The position numbers were made by a program, and so were the translations under genes. 64,000 nt of DNA from Chitinophagales bacterium (GTDB lineage: Bacteria; Bacteroidota; Bacteroidia; Chitinophagales; UBA2359), in contig JACJXU010000001.1 of the NCBI GenBank assembly GCA_020636475.1, positions 62,001 through 126,000 of the forward strand. Reading direction: 5' to 3'. The notes beneath the pieces were generated by a model that did not search any database, was not told the DNA's origin, and saw only the letters and a program-made list of their open reading frames with translations. Below, in pieces: positions 53,622-61,755 of the stretch (its first letter is position 1; every line of letters starts with the position of its first letter).

Positions 53622-53702
53622 TCTCACGGTCTTTCACCAAAGTAAAAAACACTCGAACTCGTCCCCAAGTACACTTGGGGGATGACAGGCAGGTAGTTCA
53701 TA
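53622..53702 (-). pseudogene. Degenerate tRNA-Asp-like sequence
   Basis: Relative to the intact tRNA-Asp gene this stretch keeps the T-arm string ACTCGAACTCG (53651-53661) and the anticodon-arm string TGACAGGCAGG (53683-53693) on the plus strand, but between them lies 21 bases instead of 12, including an 18-nt hairpin (CCCCAAGT-ac-ACTTGGGG, 53663-53680). The acceptor and D arms are not recognisable. It follows the truncated GIY-YIG copy as the intact tRNA follows copy 2, so it is the decayed twin. Confidence 0.55.
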
Positions 53703-53964
53703 GAAATAAAGACACTTGATTTTTAGGAGATTGGAGCAATTGCTGTATTTGCGACTTATCATACTTTTTGAGGATCTTTTCCCTTACCAATGCTTCTTTT
53801 TTTGTCTCAAAAACTTCAACATATACCAGCCACCAAAGAGTGAAATTTTGGGTATAACGAGATTCTCCATTATTGTGTTGTAGCAATCTTTTCAAAGGGT
53901 CTTGCGAAAAGCCTTTGTAATATCTGTCAAAGTTGTGGCTGTAAATGATGTAGCGATAAAACAT
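53698..53964 (-). CDS. GIY-YIG nuclease superfamily protein
   Basis: An 88-residue protein starting MFYRYIIYSHNFDRYYKGFS (ATG 53964). The N-terminal GIY-YIG-type strand motif is YIIYS...YYKGF; the LKRLLQHN segment carries the expected basic residue and ETKKEALVREKILKKY the glutamate of the fold. These small single-domain proteins are common in Bacteroidota (UvrC-like N-terminal, URI group) and function is not settled. It lies downstream of tRNA-Asp and is part of the tandem repeat unit. Confidence 0.85.
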   Translation of the reverse strand: MFYRYIIYSHNFDRYYKGFSQDPLKRLLQHNNGESRYTQNFTLWWLVYVEVFETKKEALVREKILKKYDKSQIQQLLQSPKNQVSLFL

Positions 53965-53986
53965 AGTGAGGTACAAAAAAGAACAC

Positions 53987-54008
53987 AAAAAAAGCCTCCG
54001 ATGAGGCT
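53987..54008 (-). terminator. Rho-independent terminator after tRNA-Asp
   Basis: On the minus strand AGCCTC (54008-54003) ATCG GAGGCT (53998-53993) forms a 6-bp stem, followed by seven T residues (53993-53987 region). It lies 8 bases past the tRNA 3' end and would separate the tRNA from the GIY-YIG gene. Confidence 0.75.
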
Positions 54009-54015
54009 CCATTTG

Positions 54016-54089
54016 CGGTCCGGACGAGACTCGAACTCGCGACCTCCTGCGTGACAGGCAGGCATTCTAACCAACTGAACTACCGGACC
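54016..54089 (-). tRNA. tRNA-Asp (anticodon GTC)
   Basis: A 74-nt cloverleaf on the minus strand: acceptor GGTCCGG/CCGGACC, D-loop AGTTGGTTAGA, anticodon stem with loop CTGTCAC (anticodon GTC), T-arm with GTTCGAGTC, discriminator G. CCA is not encoded. It is followed by a terminator and the GIY-YIG gene. Confidence 0.97.
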
Positions 54090-54269
54090 ATTTTGGTAGT
54101 TGTTTTAAAAGTGACTGCAAATTTACGCGCATATTTTTAATTTGCAAACTTTTTAATAAAAAAAATGTTTTTTTTCGGATAATAAATTTGGAGCATGATA
54201 ATAGGCTCATTTTCATGTAAATTTGCACGCGATATAAAATATTCTCTCCCAACTTAAAACACCTAAGTG

Positions 54270-55235
54270 ATGTCAAAACTCTTTCTTGATTTTGAAAAAC
54301 CTATTGAAGATATTTATGTGCAAATAGAAAAAGTGCAAAAGTTGGGCGAAACCCAAAGGGTAGATGTTTCCGAACAAGTGGCACTACTCGAAGCGCAAAT
54401 TGAAACCACTACCCAAAAAATATACGCCGACCTCAACGGCTGGCAGCGCGTGCAATTGTCGCGTCACCCAGAACGCCCTTATACTTTGTTCTATATCAAC
54501 GAATTGTGTAAAGGCGATTTTTTGGAACTCTACGGCGACCGCTGCCACGGCGATGATAAGGCAATGGTAGGCGGATTTGGCAATTTGGACGGACAAACTG
54601 TAATGTTTATCGGGCAGCAAAAAGGCACTACCGCCAAAACACGCCAATACCGCAACTTTGGTATGCCCAATCCCGAAGGTTATCGCAAAGCCTTGCGCCT
54701 GATGAAATTAGCCGAAAAATTCAACAAGCCTATTGTTACTTTTATAGATACGCCGGGCGCATTTCCGGGCATTGAAGCCGAAGAACGCGGACAAGCCGAA
54801 GCCATAGCGCGCAATCTTTTTGAAATGTTGCGCCTAAAAGTTCCTATAATTTGTGTTATTATTGGCGAAGGTGCTTCGGGCGGTGCCTTGGGTATTGGCA
54901 TTGGCGACCGATTGTTGATGATGGAAAATACTTGGTTTTCAGTTATTTCGCCCGAGTCGTGCTCTTCTATTTTATGGCGAAGCTGGGATTTTAAAGAAAC
55001 TGCCGCAGAACAATTACAACTTACGGCAGAACATATGAAAAAATACGGCATTGTCGATGCTATTATTCCTGAACCATTGGGTGGAGCTAATAGAAATCCG
55101 ACCTTGGCGGCGGAAATTGTAAAAAAATACTTGCTCGAACATTTGCAGCAGGTGCAAAAAGAAAAACCACAAGCGCGGTTACAAAAACGTATTGAACACT
55201 ATGCCTCCATAGGACATTTTAAGACCAGTTCATAA
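54270..55235 (+). CDS. accA: Acetyl-CoA carboxylase carboxyltransferase, alpha subunit
   Basis: A 321-residue AccA, which with AccD transfers the carboxyl group from biotin to acetyl-CoA in fatty-acid synthesis. The PERPYTLFY segment, the GEGASGGALGIGIGDRLLMMEN oxyanion region and ISPESCSSILWRS are all typical. ATG 54270 is used (a GTG overlaps just before). TAAATTTG at 54218-54225 is a likely -7 box. A DUF6913 gene follows after 42 bases. The other biotin genes in this window are bioA and birA. Confidence 0.95.
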   Translation: MSKLFLDFEKPIEDIYVQIEKVQKLGETQRVDVSEQVALLEAQIETTTQKIYADLNGWQRVQLSRHPERPYTLFYINELCKGDFLELYGDRCHGDDKAMVGGFGNLDGQTVMFIGQQKGTTAKTRQYRNFGMPNPEGYRKALRLMKLAEKFNKPIVTFIDTPGAFPGIEAEERGQAEAIARNLFEMLRLKVPIICVIIGEGASGGALGIGIGDRLLMMENTWFSVISPESCSSILWRSWDFKETAAEQLQLTAEHMKKYGIVDAIIPEPLGGANRNPTLAAEIVKKYLLEHLQQVQKEKPQARLQKRIEHYASIGHFKTSS

Positions 55236-55277
55236 ACTCAGTACAATTTTTTCTGTTTTAATGAGTTGATATATCTT

Positions 55278-55817
55278 ATGAATATTATTGAAAAAATACG
55301 ACGATACTTTTATCGAAAAAAATTGGCTGAAGAACTTGCACATCAGTCGGTACAAAGACAAATGACTACCCTTGCAGAAGCAAAAAATGTCGGAATTTTG
55401 TTTGATGCGACCGACATTACGCAACACAATGTCTATATAAAATTTGCCGATTCGCTGAAAAAAGAAGGAAAACAAGTAAAACTCTTAGGGTATATTCACG
55501 GAAACGCTAATGCCGTATTTAATTTTGATGCCTTCGGAAATAAAAATATCAACTGGTATCACATTCCTGCCGGAAACAACATTCAATCCTTTATCGAAAA
55601 TAGCTTTGACATTTTAATTAATGCCTATTTTGAAGAAAATCTTTCTTTGGAATACATCTCTCTTTTGTCGCGCGCCAAGTTTCGAGTAGGAGCATATCAG
55701 CAAATTCACGAGCAAATTTCCGATTTTATGGTACAAATGAAACCCGAACAAAATATTCAAGCATTTTTTGATGCCATCAATCATTACCTTCATACTTTAG
55801 TAGTAGCCTATGACTGA
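55278..55817 (+). CDS. DUF6913 family protein
   Basis: A 179-residue protein starting MNIIEKIRRYFYRKK (ATG 55278, second ATG of the frame). Patterns VGILFDATDITQHNVYIKFADSL, GYIHGNANAVFNFDAFG and FDILINAYFEENLSLEYI match the Bacteroidota family DUF6913 (unknown function, often next to dapA). It overlaps dapA by 8 bases, so the two are translationally coupled. Confidence 0.8.
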   Translation: MNIIEKIRRYFYRKKLAEELAHQSVQRQMTTLAEAKNVGILFDATDITQHNVYIKFADSLKKEGKQVKLLGYIHGNANAVFNFDAFGNKNINWYHIPAGNNIQSFIENSFDILINAYFEENLSLEYISLLSRAKFRVGAYQQIHEQISDFMVQMKPEQNIQAFFDAINHYLHTLVVAYD

Positions 55818-56730
55818 CATTTTACGCGGAACGGGCGTAGCATTAATAACGCCCTTCACAAGCGATAGAAAAATTGACTTTGATGCCTTAGTGCGATTGG
55901 TAGAATACCAAATAGAAAACGAAATTGATTACTTAGTCGCTTTGGGTACAACCGGCGAAACGCCAACGCTGAGTGATGCTGACCGTTTTGCTATTTTAGA
56001 TTGTATTATTGGCACAGTACGCGGAAGAGTTCCCTTGGTAGCCGGTTTTGGTGGCAACGACACACAGCACATTCTCGACTCCATCGACCAGTACGGCTTG
56101 AATGGCATTGAGGCAATATTGTCGGTGAGTCCGTACTACAACAAACCCAACCAACGCGGTATTTATCAACACTATGCCGCTATTGCCGAAGGGTGTAAAA
56201 AACCCATTATTTTGTACAATGTACCCGGACGCACCAGCTCCAACATAGTTGCCAGCACTACCCTACAACTCGCCCGCGACTTCAAAAACATTATTGGTAT
56301 CAAGGAGGCTTCGGGAAGTATGGAGCAGTGCATGAATATTATCAAACGCCGCCCCAAAGGATTTTTGGTTATTTCGGGCGATGATGTACTTACATTGCCT
56401 TATTTGTCGCTGGGAATGGACGGCGTGATTTCCGTAATAGCCAATGCTTTTCCGCGCGAATATGATTCGATGGTACACGCTGCCCTTAGCGGCGACCTCA
56501 AAACCGCCAATCAGCATCATTACAAATTGCTCAATATTATGCAAATGATTTATGAAGACGGCAATCCGGCGGGTGTAAAAGAAGTGCTGAACAATTTAAA
56601 CATTATCAATACCAACACACTGCGTTTGCCCTTGGCAAATGTGAACAATGATGTGGCAACGCGCATAAAAAATGAAGTGAAAAAACTTCGCAAAGATATG
56701 ATAAGTACCATGCTTTGCTTGCAAGATTAG
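55810..56730 (+). CDS. dapA: 4-hydroxy-tetrahydrodipicolinate synthase
   Basis: A 306-residue DapA, the aldolase that condenses pyruvate with aspartate semialdehyde in lysine/diaminopimelate synthesis. Visible: the GTTGETPTL motif near residue 45, catalytic tyrosine in SPYYNKPNQRG, and the Schiff-base lysine in IIGIKEASG. Start ATG 55810 overlaps the DUF6913 gene. Length is typical. Confidence 0.95.
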   Translation: MTDILRGTGVALITPFTSDRKIDFDALVRLVEYQIENEIDYLVALGTTGETPTLSDADRFAILDCIIGTVRGRVPLVAGFGGNDTQHILDSIDQYGLNGIEAILSVSPYYNKPNQRGIYQHYAAIAEGCKKPIILYNVPGRTSSNIVASTTLQLARDFKNIIGIKEASGSMEQCMNIIKRRPKGFLVISGDDVLTLPYLSLGMDGVISVIANAFPREYDSMVHAALSGDLKTANQHHYKLLNIMQMIYEDGNPAGVKEVLNNLNIINTNTLRLPLANVNNDVATRIKNEVKKLRKDMISTMLCLQD

Positions 56731-56797
56731 TTGCTGATGCTGCATTTTCTGCCTCCGGTGAATTTTTTATCTTTGCCAAAATAAATTACAGCATTGT

Positions 56798-57337
56798 ATG
56801 CGAATTATTGGCGGAATATACAAAGGTTATCGTTTTAATCCTCCGAGAAACAATCCGGCGCGTCCTACAACCGATGTGGCAAAAGAAGGGCTTTTTAATA
56901 TTTTGGAAAATAATTTCGATTTTTCGGAAATAGCCGCTTTGGATTTGTTTGGTGGCACCGGAAGTATCAGTTTTGAATTGGCTTCGCGCGGGTGCACAAA
57001 CATTACCAATGTAGAACTTTACGGCAAAAATGTACAATTTATCAAAGAAACTGCTCAGAAATTAGATTTGCCTATTGTCGCCTTGAAAAGTGATGTGTTT
57101 AAATTTATTGCGCAATGCAAGCAGCAGTTCAATTTTATTTTTGCCGGACCGCCGTATCCTTTGCCTACGCTGGCGAAAATTCCCGATATTGTAATGAAAG
57201 CCGACTTGCTGCTGCCCGAAGGCTGGTTTGTTTTGGAACACAATCCCAATCACAACTTTGATGCGCACCCGTACTTTTGGCAAAAACGCAACTACGGCAC
57301 GACTATTTTTAGTATTTTCACCCCAATAAGTCATTAA
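56798..57337 (+). CDS. rsmD: 16S rRNA (guanine966-N2)-methyltransferase RsmD
   Basis: A 179-residue methyltransferase with the RsmD opening MRIIGGIYKGYRF, the RPTTDVAKEGLFNIL helix, motif I LDLFGGTGSISFE (48-60), and the motif IV region FNFIFAGPPY at 111-120. The usual (D/N)PPY catalytic motif here has Gly117 before PPY instead of Asp. It overlaps nothing; coaD starts 7 bases later on the same strand, an arrangement found widely in bacteria. Confidence 0.9.
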   Translation: MRIIGGIYKGYRFNPPRNNPARPTTDVAKEGLFNILENNFDFSEIAALDLFGGTGSISFELASRGCTNITNVELYGKNVQFIKETAQKLDLPIVALKSDVFKFIAQCKQQFNFIFAGPPYPLPTLAKIPDIVMKADLLLPEGWFVLEHNPNHNFDAHPYFWQKRNYGTTIFSIFTPISH

Positions 57338-57344
57338 AAAAGCT

Positions 57345-57827
57345 ATGTCCAAAACCGCTATTTTTCCCGGAACATTCGACCCTATCACCATTGGACACTA
57401 CGAAATTGTGCAGCGTGCTTTGCCCATTTTCGATAAAATAATTGTAGCCATAGGACACAACACACAGAAAAAAACTTTGCTGCCCGTAGAAGAACGCCAA
57501 CGCCTCATCAATATTCTGTTTGAAGATACGCCGCAGGTTTCGTGCGAAATTTATCAGGGACTTACCGCCGAATATTGCAAACAAAGTGGTGTTTTTAATT
57601 TAATTCGCGGCTTGCGGTCGGCGGCGGATTTTGATTATGAAAAGCAAATTGCCCAACTCAATAAAGCCTTAGATACGCGTGTAGAAACGATTTTTTTGAT
57701 AAGTTCTCCACACTTTTCGCACATAAGTTCGTCTATTGTTCGCGAAATAATGCTCAACAAAGGTGATGCGCGAAATTTTATTCCTGAAAAAATAAGGGAA
57801 TATTTTGTGCCGGAAAGTTTTTCTTGA
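57345..57827 (+). CDS. coaD: Phosphopantetheine adenylyltransferase
   Basis: A 160-residue CoaD, which makes dephospho-CoA from phosphopantetheine and ATP. TIGH at residues 15-18 is the nucleotidyl-transfer motif, GLRSAADFDYE the family core and ISSSIVREI near residue 127 the C-terminal ATP-contact. It directly follows rsmD. Confidence 0.96.
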   Translation: MSKTAIFPGTFDPITIGHYEIVQRALPIFDKIIVAIGHNTQKKTLLPVEERQRLINILFEDTPQVSCEIYQGLTAEYCKQSGVFNLIRGLRSAADFDYEKQIAQLNKALDTRVETIFLISSPHFSHISSSIVREIMLNKGDARNFIPEKIREYFVPESFS

Positions 57828-57845
57828 GAAAGAAATCTAGCGTTA

Positions 57846-58187
57846 TTACTGCCTTTTAAAAATCTTCTTAATTTCTTTTTCTAATTCAGGAAGATTATTT
57901 TTTATGATTTGCCATACTTCTTCTGCATCCACTCCAAAATAATCGTGCGCCACAATATTTCTAAAGCCTTTTATTTTTGTCCACGGAATTTGGGTTTCTT
58001 TTTCCTTAAGTTTATCACTCAATCTTGTTACTGCTTCCCCAATTATAACAAAATTCATTAGTACGGCATCAAATGTTTTTTCATCTGCAAAGAAAGCATC
58101 TGCATCCCAAAGGTCATTCGTAAATTTTCCAATTTTTGAGCAACTGTCAATAATCGCCGAAAGATTACCCTTATCTTTTTCAGACAT
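57846..58187 (-). CDS. hepT: HepT-type toxin of a MntA-HepT pair (RNase-like, DUF86)
   Basis: A 113-residue HEPN-domain protein, start MSEKDKGNLS (ATG 58187). The RNase motif R-x4-H-x-Y reads RNIVAHDY at Arg76, His81 and Tyr83; in this family the tyrosine is AMPylated by MntA to neutralise the toxin. Its start overlaps the end of mntA by 8 bases, so the two are translationally coupled. A longer frame upstream is not used. Confidence 0.88.
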   Translation of the reverse strand: MSEKDKGNLSAIIDSCSKIGKFTNDLWDADAFFADEKTFDAVLMNFVIIGEAVTRLSDKLKEKETQIPWTKIKGFRNIVAHDYFGVDAEEVWQIIKNNLPELEKEIKKIFKRQ

Positions 58188-58479
58188 AAATTGCAGATTG
58201 GAGGATTTGTGTCTTAAAATAAGGTTTAATATATTTTTCTCTGCATAAATCAACTTCTCTATCGAATCTCTTGGCAACCAACATTTTTATTCTCAATTTC
58301 TTTTCTGACAAATTTTCTGTGTTTGGTTGAAATTCAACGATAAGGTCAATGTCGCTATCTTCTGTTGCTTCATCTCTTGCAAACGAACCAAATAAACCAA
58401 TTTTAATTAATTGATAATCAGAGAATAATTCGTTTTTTTTCTCTCTTAAAAAGGATAATATTTCGGCTTTTTTTATCAT
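58180..58479 (-). CDS. mntA: MntA-type nucleotidyltransferase antitoxin
   Basis: A 99-residue minimal nucleotidyltransferase. The active-site motif GSFARDEATEDSDIDLIVEF spans residues 31-50 with Asp43 and Asp45, and the end EKYIKPYFKTQILQSA is typical of MntA. It modifies the HepT partner. It is the first gene of the two-gene operon and lies just downstream of rsfS on the same strand with a 41-base gap. Confidence 0.9.
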   Translation of the reverse strand: MIKKAEILSFLREKKNELFSDYQLIKIGLFGSFARDEATEDSDIDLIVEFQPNTENLSEKKLRIKMLVAKRFDREVDLCREKYIKPYFKTQILQSAIYV

Positions 58480-58520
58480 TTGTATCCTTCAAATGTTATT
58501 GTTTTTCTGCTTGTGTAAAA

Positions 58521-58904
58521 CTACGCACTTTTGCTAATAATTTTCGCATCGCTCCACAAGTCTTCCAACTGATAAAAGTTGCGTTTTTCGTGGGTGAAAA
58601 TATGCAAAACCGTATCCACATAATCCACCAAAACCCACTCACCTTGTCGCATACCTTCCATGCTAAAAGGCATTTCGCCGGATTCTTTTTTTACCTTGTC
58701 GGTCACACTGTCGGCAATGGCGTTTACGTGCGTGGTAGAAGTGCCTTCGCAAATAATAAACTCGTTGCAAACGGCATCGCTGATGTCGCGCAAATCCAAA
58801 CGCACTATTTTTATTCCTTTTTTGTCCTCTATTCCTTCTACAATTAACTCACCCAATGAATAATTTGTAGCAAGAGTTTCCTTTTTTCTCGAAATGGTTT
58901 TCAA
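58521..58904 (-). CDS. rsfS: Ribosomal silencing factor RsfS
   Basis: A 127-residue RsfS/Iojap protein, which binds L14 on the large subunit and prevents subunit joining in poor growth. The family body ISDAVCNEFIICEGTSTTHVNAIA and SMEGMRQGEWVLVDYVDTVLHIFT is clear. The start is a TTG at 58904, with no ATG nearby. It is divergent from birA. Confidence 0.93.
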   Translation of the reverse strand: MKTISRKKETLATNYSLGELIVEGIEDKKGIKIVRLDLRDISDAVCNEFIICEGTSTTHVNAIADSVTDKVKKESGEMPFSMEGMRQGEWVLVDYVDTVLHIFTHEKRNFYQLEDLWSDAKIISKSA

Positions 58905-58947
58905 TAAAATTGCTTTTTTAGTACATTGGCAAAGTTAAGCAAAGTTT

Positions 58948-59721
58948 ATGATTTTAGAAAATTTGGTGTTTTCTTCCCATTTGTATTACTGTTTCGAGGA
59001 ATTGCCTTCTACCAACGATTACGCCTTGGCATTTATTCGGCAGCAGCAGTTGCCACGCTACGAAGGCGTGCGCATACGCGCGCTTACGCAAACCGCAGGA
59101 CGCGGGCAACGTGACAACATTTGGCTGAGTGCGCCGCAGCAAAATATAACGGCGAGTTTTGTGGTGCAACCGCATTTTTTGTTGCTCAAGGAGCAGTTTT
59201 ATTTGTCTATAATTGCGGCTTTGGCAGTATATACGTGCGTAAAAAACTTTTTGCCGCTTGCGCAAAATATTTGTATAAAATGGCCCAACGATATTTTGTG
59301 CGAAAAACAAAAAATTGCCGGATTGTTGATTGAAAATATTTGCCAAACTAACAAAATTGACTACGCCGTGTTGGGAATTGGGCTAAATGTAAATCAAGCC
59401 AATTTTTCGGACGAACTTTCGGCAACTTCCTTGTATTTGCAGAATGGAACAATGTTAGAGGTGGAAACTGTTTTTCAAAAACTGACTGCCTTGTTGGAAA
59501 AGTATTATATTTTGCTAAAAAACGGGCAATACGACTTGCTAAAACAGCAGTATTTGGAGGCGTTGTATTTGTACCAACAAGTAGCCACTTTTCGCCGAAG
59601 CGACAATGGGTTGGTTTTTGAAGGGACTATTCAAGGAATTGATACTTATGGCAGACTTTTGGTGCGAAATACGCGCGAACAAGTAGAAACTTTTGCGTTT
59701 AAGGAGCTAGTTTTTCTGTAA
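58948..59721 (+). CDS. birA: Biotin--[acetyl-CoA-carboxylase] ligase (no DNA-binding domain)
   Basis: A 257-residue BirA that attaches biotin to the carboxyl carrier protein AccB. The active-site sequences STNDYAL, TAGRGQRDNIW and KWPNDILCEKQKIAG are present. There is no N-terminal helix-turn-helix, so it is a monofunctional ligase and not the biotin repressor. Start ATG 58948, divergent from rsfS. Confidence 0.94.
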   Translation: MILENLVFSSHLYYCFEELPSTNDYALAFIRQQQLPRYEGVRIRALTQTAGRGQRDNIWLSAPQQNITASFVVQPHFLLLKEQFYLSIIAALAVYTCVKNFLPLAQNICIKWPNDILCEKQKIAGLLIENICQTNKIDYAVLGIGLNVNQANFSDELSATSLYLQNGTMLEVETVFQKLTALLEKYYILLKNGQYDLLKQQYLEALYLYQQVATFRRSDNGLVFEGTIQGIDTYGRLLVRNTREQVETFAFKELVFL

Positions 59722-59725
59722 AAAA

Positions 59726-60796
59726 TTATTCGTCAAAACTCAATACTACTTTTTCGCTGTTGGGGTGCGACTGACACGCTAACACAAAACCTTCGGCAAC
59801 TTCGTCTTCGCTGAGGGCGTAGTTTTTTTCCATGCGTATGCTTCCTTCCATCACTTTGGCGCGGCAAGTGCAGCAAACGGCACCTTTGCAAGAAAAGGGC
59901 GCATCGGCTCCGGCTTCAATGGCGGCATCTAAAATAGAAGTTCCTTCGTTGGGCATCGTGAAATTATATTCAATGTCGTCAATTACTACGCTTACTTCAC
60001 TTTCAAAACTTGCTTGCGGACTTGGTTTGGCTTCTTCTTCCGCACTTACGGGCGTAGTAAACAACTCAAAATGCACTTGATTTTTTGTTTTTCCTAAATC
60101 GGTGAAGCACGTTTGCAAGTTTTGAATCATATCGTAGGGACCGCACAAGAAATAATCGTCAGCTTCAAGCAAATTATTATCTTTTTGCCCTAATTGTAAA
60201 AATTTTTCGGCATTAATTCTTCCGCTAAAAAGCGGGTCGGCAGTTTTTTCTTGGCTAAAAAGGTAATGTACTTTAAACCGCTGCGGAAATTTTGTTGCCA
60301 AGTCCGCCAATTCTTCTTTAAACATTATTTCATCAGCACATTTATTGGCATAAAGCAAAGTAAAACTGCTTTGTAGTTCTGTAACAAGACTTGTTTTTAG
60401 AATAGATAAAATGGGCGTAATACCACTTCCGGCAGCGATTCCTACGTATTTTTTTTGTTGAGAGGAGTCCAATTTAGTGAAAAAATTTCCCGTGGGTGTT
60501 TGTGTTTCTAATACATCGCCCACTTTTAGTTGGGTGCAAGCGTAAGTAGAAAAAACGCCATTAGGGACTTGCTTGATGCCTACACAAAGTGCGGTGGCGG
60601 TGGCGGGACTGCTGCAAAGAGAATAAGAACGGCGCACTTCGCTGCCATTGAGTTGTGCTTTAAAGGTTAAATATTGCCCTTGTGTGTAGGAAAAATTATG
60701 GGCAGCATCGGCATTGGGCAAGAGGTAAAGTGCTACGGAGGTAGGAGTAAGTTTTTTGATGGCAGTTACGGTTAAAGGATAAAATTGGGAAGACAT
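59726..60796 (-). CDS. paaE: Phenylacetyl-CoA epoxidase reductase PaaE / ferredoxin-NADP reductase-like
   Basis: A 356-residue reductase: FAD-binding motif RRSYSLCSS near residues 55-63, NAD(P) motif AGSGITPILSIL near 120, and a C-terminal plant-type [2Fe-2S] domain with CKGAVCCTCRA (Cys-x4-Cys-x2-Cys) and a fourth Cys in LACQSHP. The layout matches PaaE of phenylacetyl-CoA epoxidase; the paaABCD components are not in the window. It is followed on the same strand upstream by an enoyl-CoA hydratase gene (41-base gap). Other reductase roles are possible. Confidence 0.82.
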   Translation of the reverse strand: MSSQFYPLTVTAIKKLTPTSVALYLLPNADAAHNFSYTQGQYLTFKAQLNGSEVRRSYSLCSSPATATALCVGIKQVPNGVFSTYACTQLKVGDVLETQTPTGNFFTKLDSSQQKKYVGIAAGSGITPILSILKTSLVTELQSSFTLLYANKCADEIMFKEELADLATKFPQRFKVHYLFSQEKTADPLFSGRINAEKFLQLGQKDNNLLEADDYFLCGPYDMIQNLQTCFTDLGKTKNQVHFELFTTPVSAEEEAKPSPQASFESEVSVVIDDIEYNFTMPNEGTSILDAAIEAGADAPFSCKGAVCCTCRAKVMEGSIRMEKNYALSEDEVAEGFVLACQSHPNSEKVVLSFDE

Positions 60797-60837
60797 TTAT
60801 GCTTTTGTTTTTGATTTTGATTTTTTTATAAATAAAC

Positions 60838-61596
60838 TTATGCTTTTTTGAACGCAGCGATAGCGTTTCGGGTGAAATCGGACAATACCAAAGTGCCGCT
60901 CGTTGCAGCGCGTGCGGCGAGGAGTTCGTTCCAGTGGTCGGTATTTTCCCAAAAAATGCTTTTGAGGGCTTTCATCGCTTCGGGATTGCTGTCGGCTAAG
61001 GTTTGGGCTAAAGTATTGATGTTTTCGTCTAAGGCTTCGGTGGTATCAAATACTTCGGCGTAGAGTCCTTTTTGTTGCGCCCAACTTGCCGATTGCCATT
61101 GGGTAGCATTGATAGCAAGTTGGCTGAAAGCGGATAGTCCTACTTTGCGTTGCACGGCAGGACCTACCACAAAAGGACCAATGCCTACTGCCAATTCGCT
61201 CAGTTTGATGGCTGCATTTTGATGGGCAAAACAATAATCTACGGCAGCAGCAATACCTACGCCACCACCAACGGCTTTGCCGTGTACGCGCCCGATGATG
61301 AACTTAGGGCAAGTGCGCATTGCATTAATTACTTTGGCGAAGCCGGAAAAAAAGTTTAGTCCTTCGGTTTCGTTTTTGATGCTTACGAGTTCGTCGAAAC
61401 TTGCGCCGGCACAAAAGGCTCGTTCGCCGGCACTTTGTAAAATAATTACGCGAACTTCCGAATGATTGCCCAAGTCGGTAATCGTATCGGCGAGTTGTTG
61501 CAATAAGTGTCCGGGCAAGGAATTGCTTTGCGGATGGAAAAAAGTGATGCGCGCAATGTGTTTTTCGAGGGTATAGTTTACGTAAGCCGTACTCAT
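60838..61596 (-). CDS. Enoyl-CoA hydratase/isomerase family protein
   Basis: A 252-residue crotonase-family protein. The oxyanion-hole segments are AFCAGASFDEL (about 60-70) and GKAVGGGVGIAAAVDYCFA (about 104-122). Catalytic glutamates of classical hydratases are in the ELAVGIGP region. It is in operon-like order before paaE. The family covers hydratases, isomerases and others, so the exact reaction is open; a role in ring cleavage of phenylacetate or branched-chain amino-acid breakdown would fit the neighbour. Confidence 0.85.
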   Translation of the reverse strand: MSTAYVNYTLEKHIARITFFHPQSNSLPGHLLQQLADTITDLGNHSEVRVIILQSAGERAFCAGASFDELVSIKNETEGLNFFSGFAKVINAMRTCPKFIIGRVHGKAVGGGVGIAAAVDYCFAHQNAAIKLSELAVGIGPFVVGPAVQRKVGLSAFSQLAINATQWQSASWAQQKGLYAEVFDTTEALDENINTLAQTLADSNPEAMKALKSIFWENTDHWNELLAARAATSGTLVLSDFTRNAIAAFKKA

Positions 61597-61755
61597 AATT
61601 TTGCAATAAGAATTAATATTTCGGCTGCAAAAATACCAATTTTTTGTGGAAAATGGGATTAGAAATACGACTTTGATGTTAGGAATATTTTGTTTCTTAT
61701 TGTTCAGAGTAATTGTTATAATTGCACTTAACTTAATTATTTTTTGTAATCAAAT

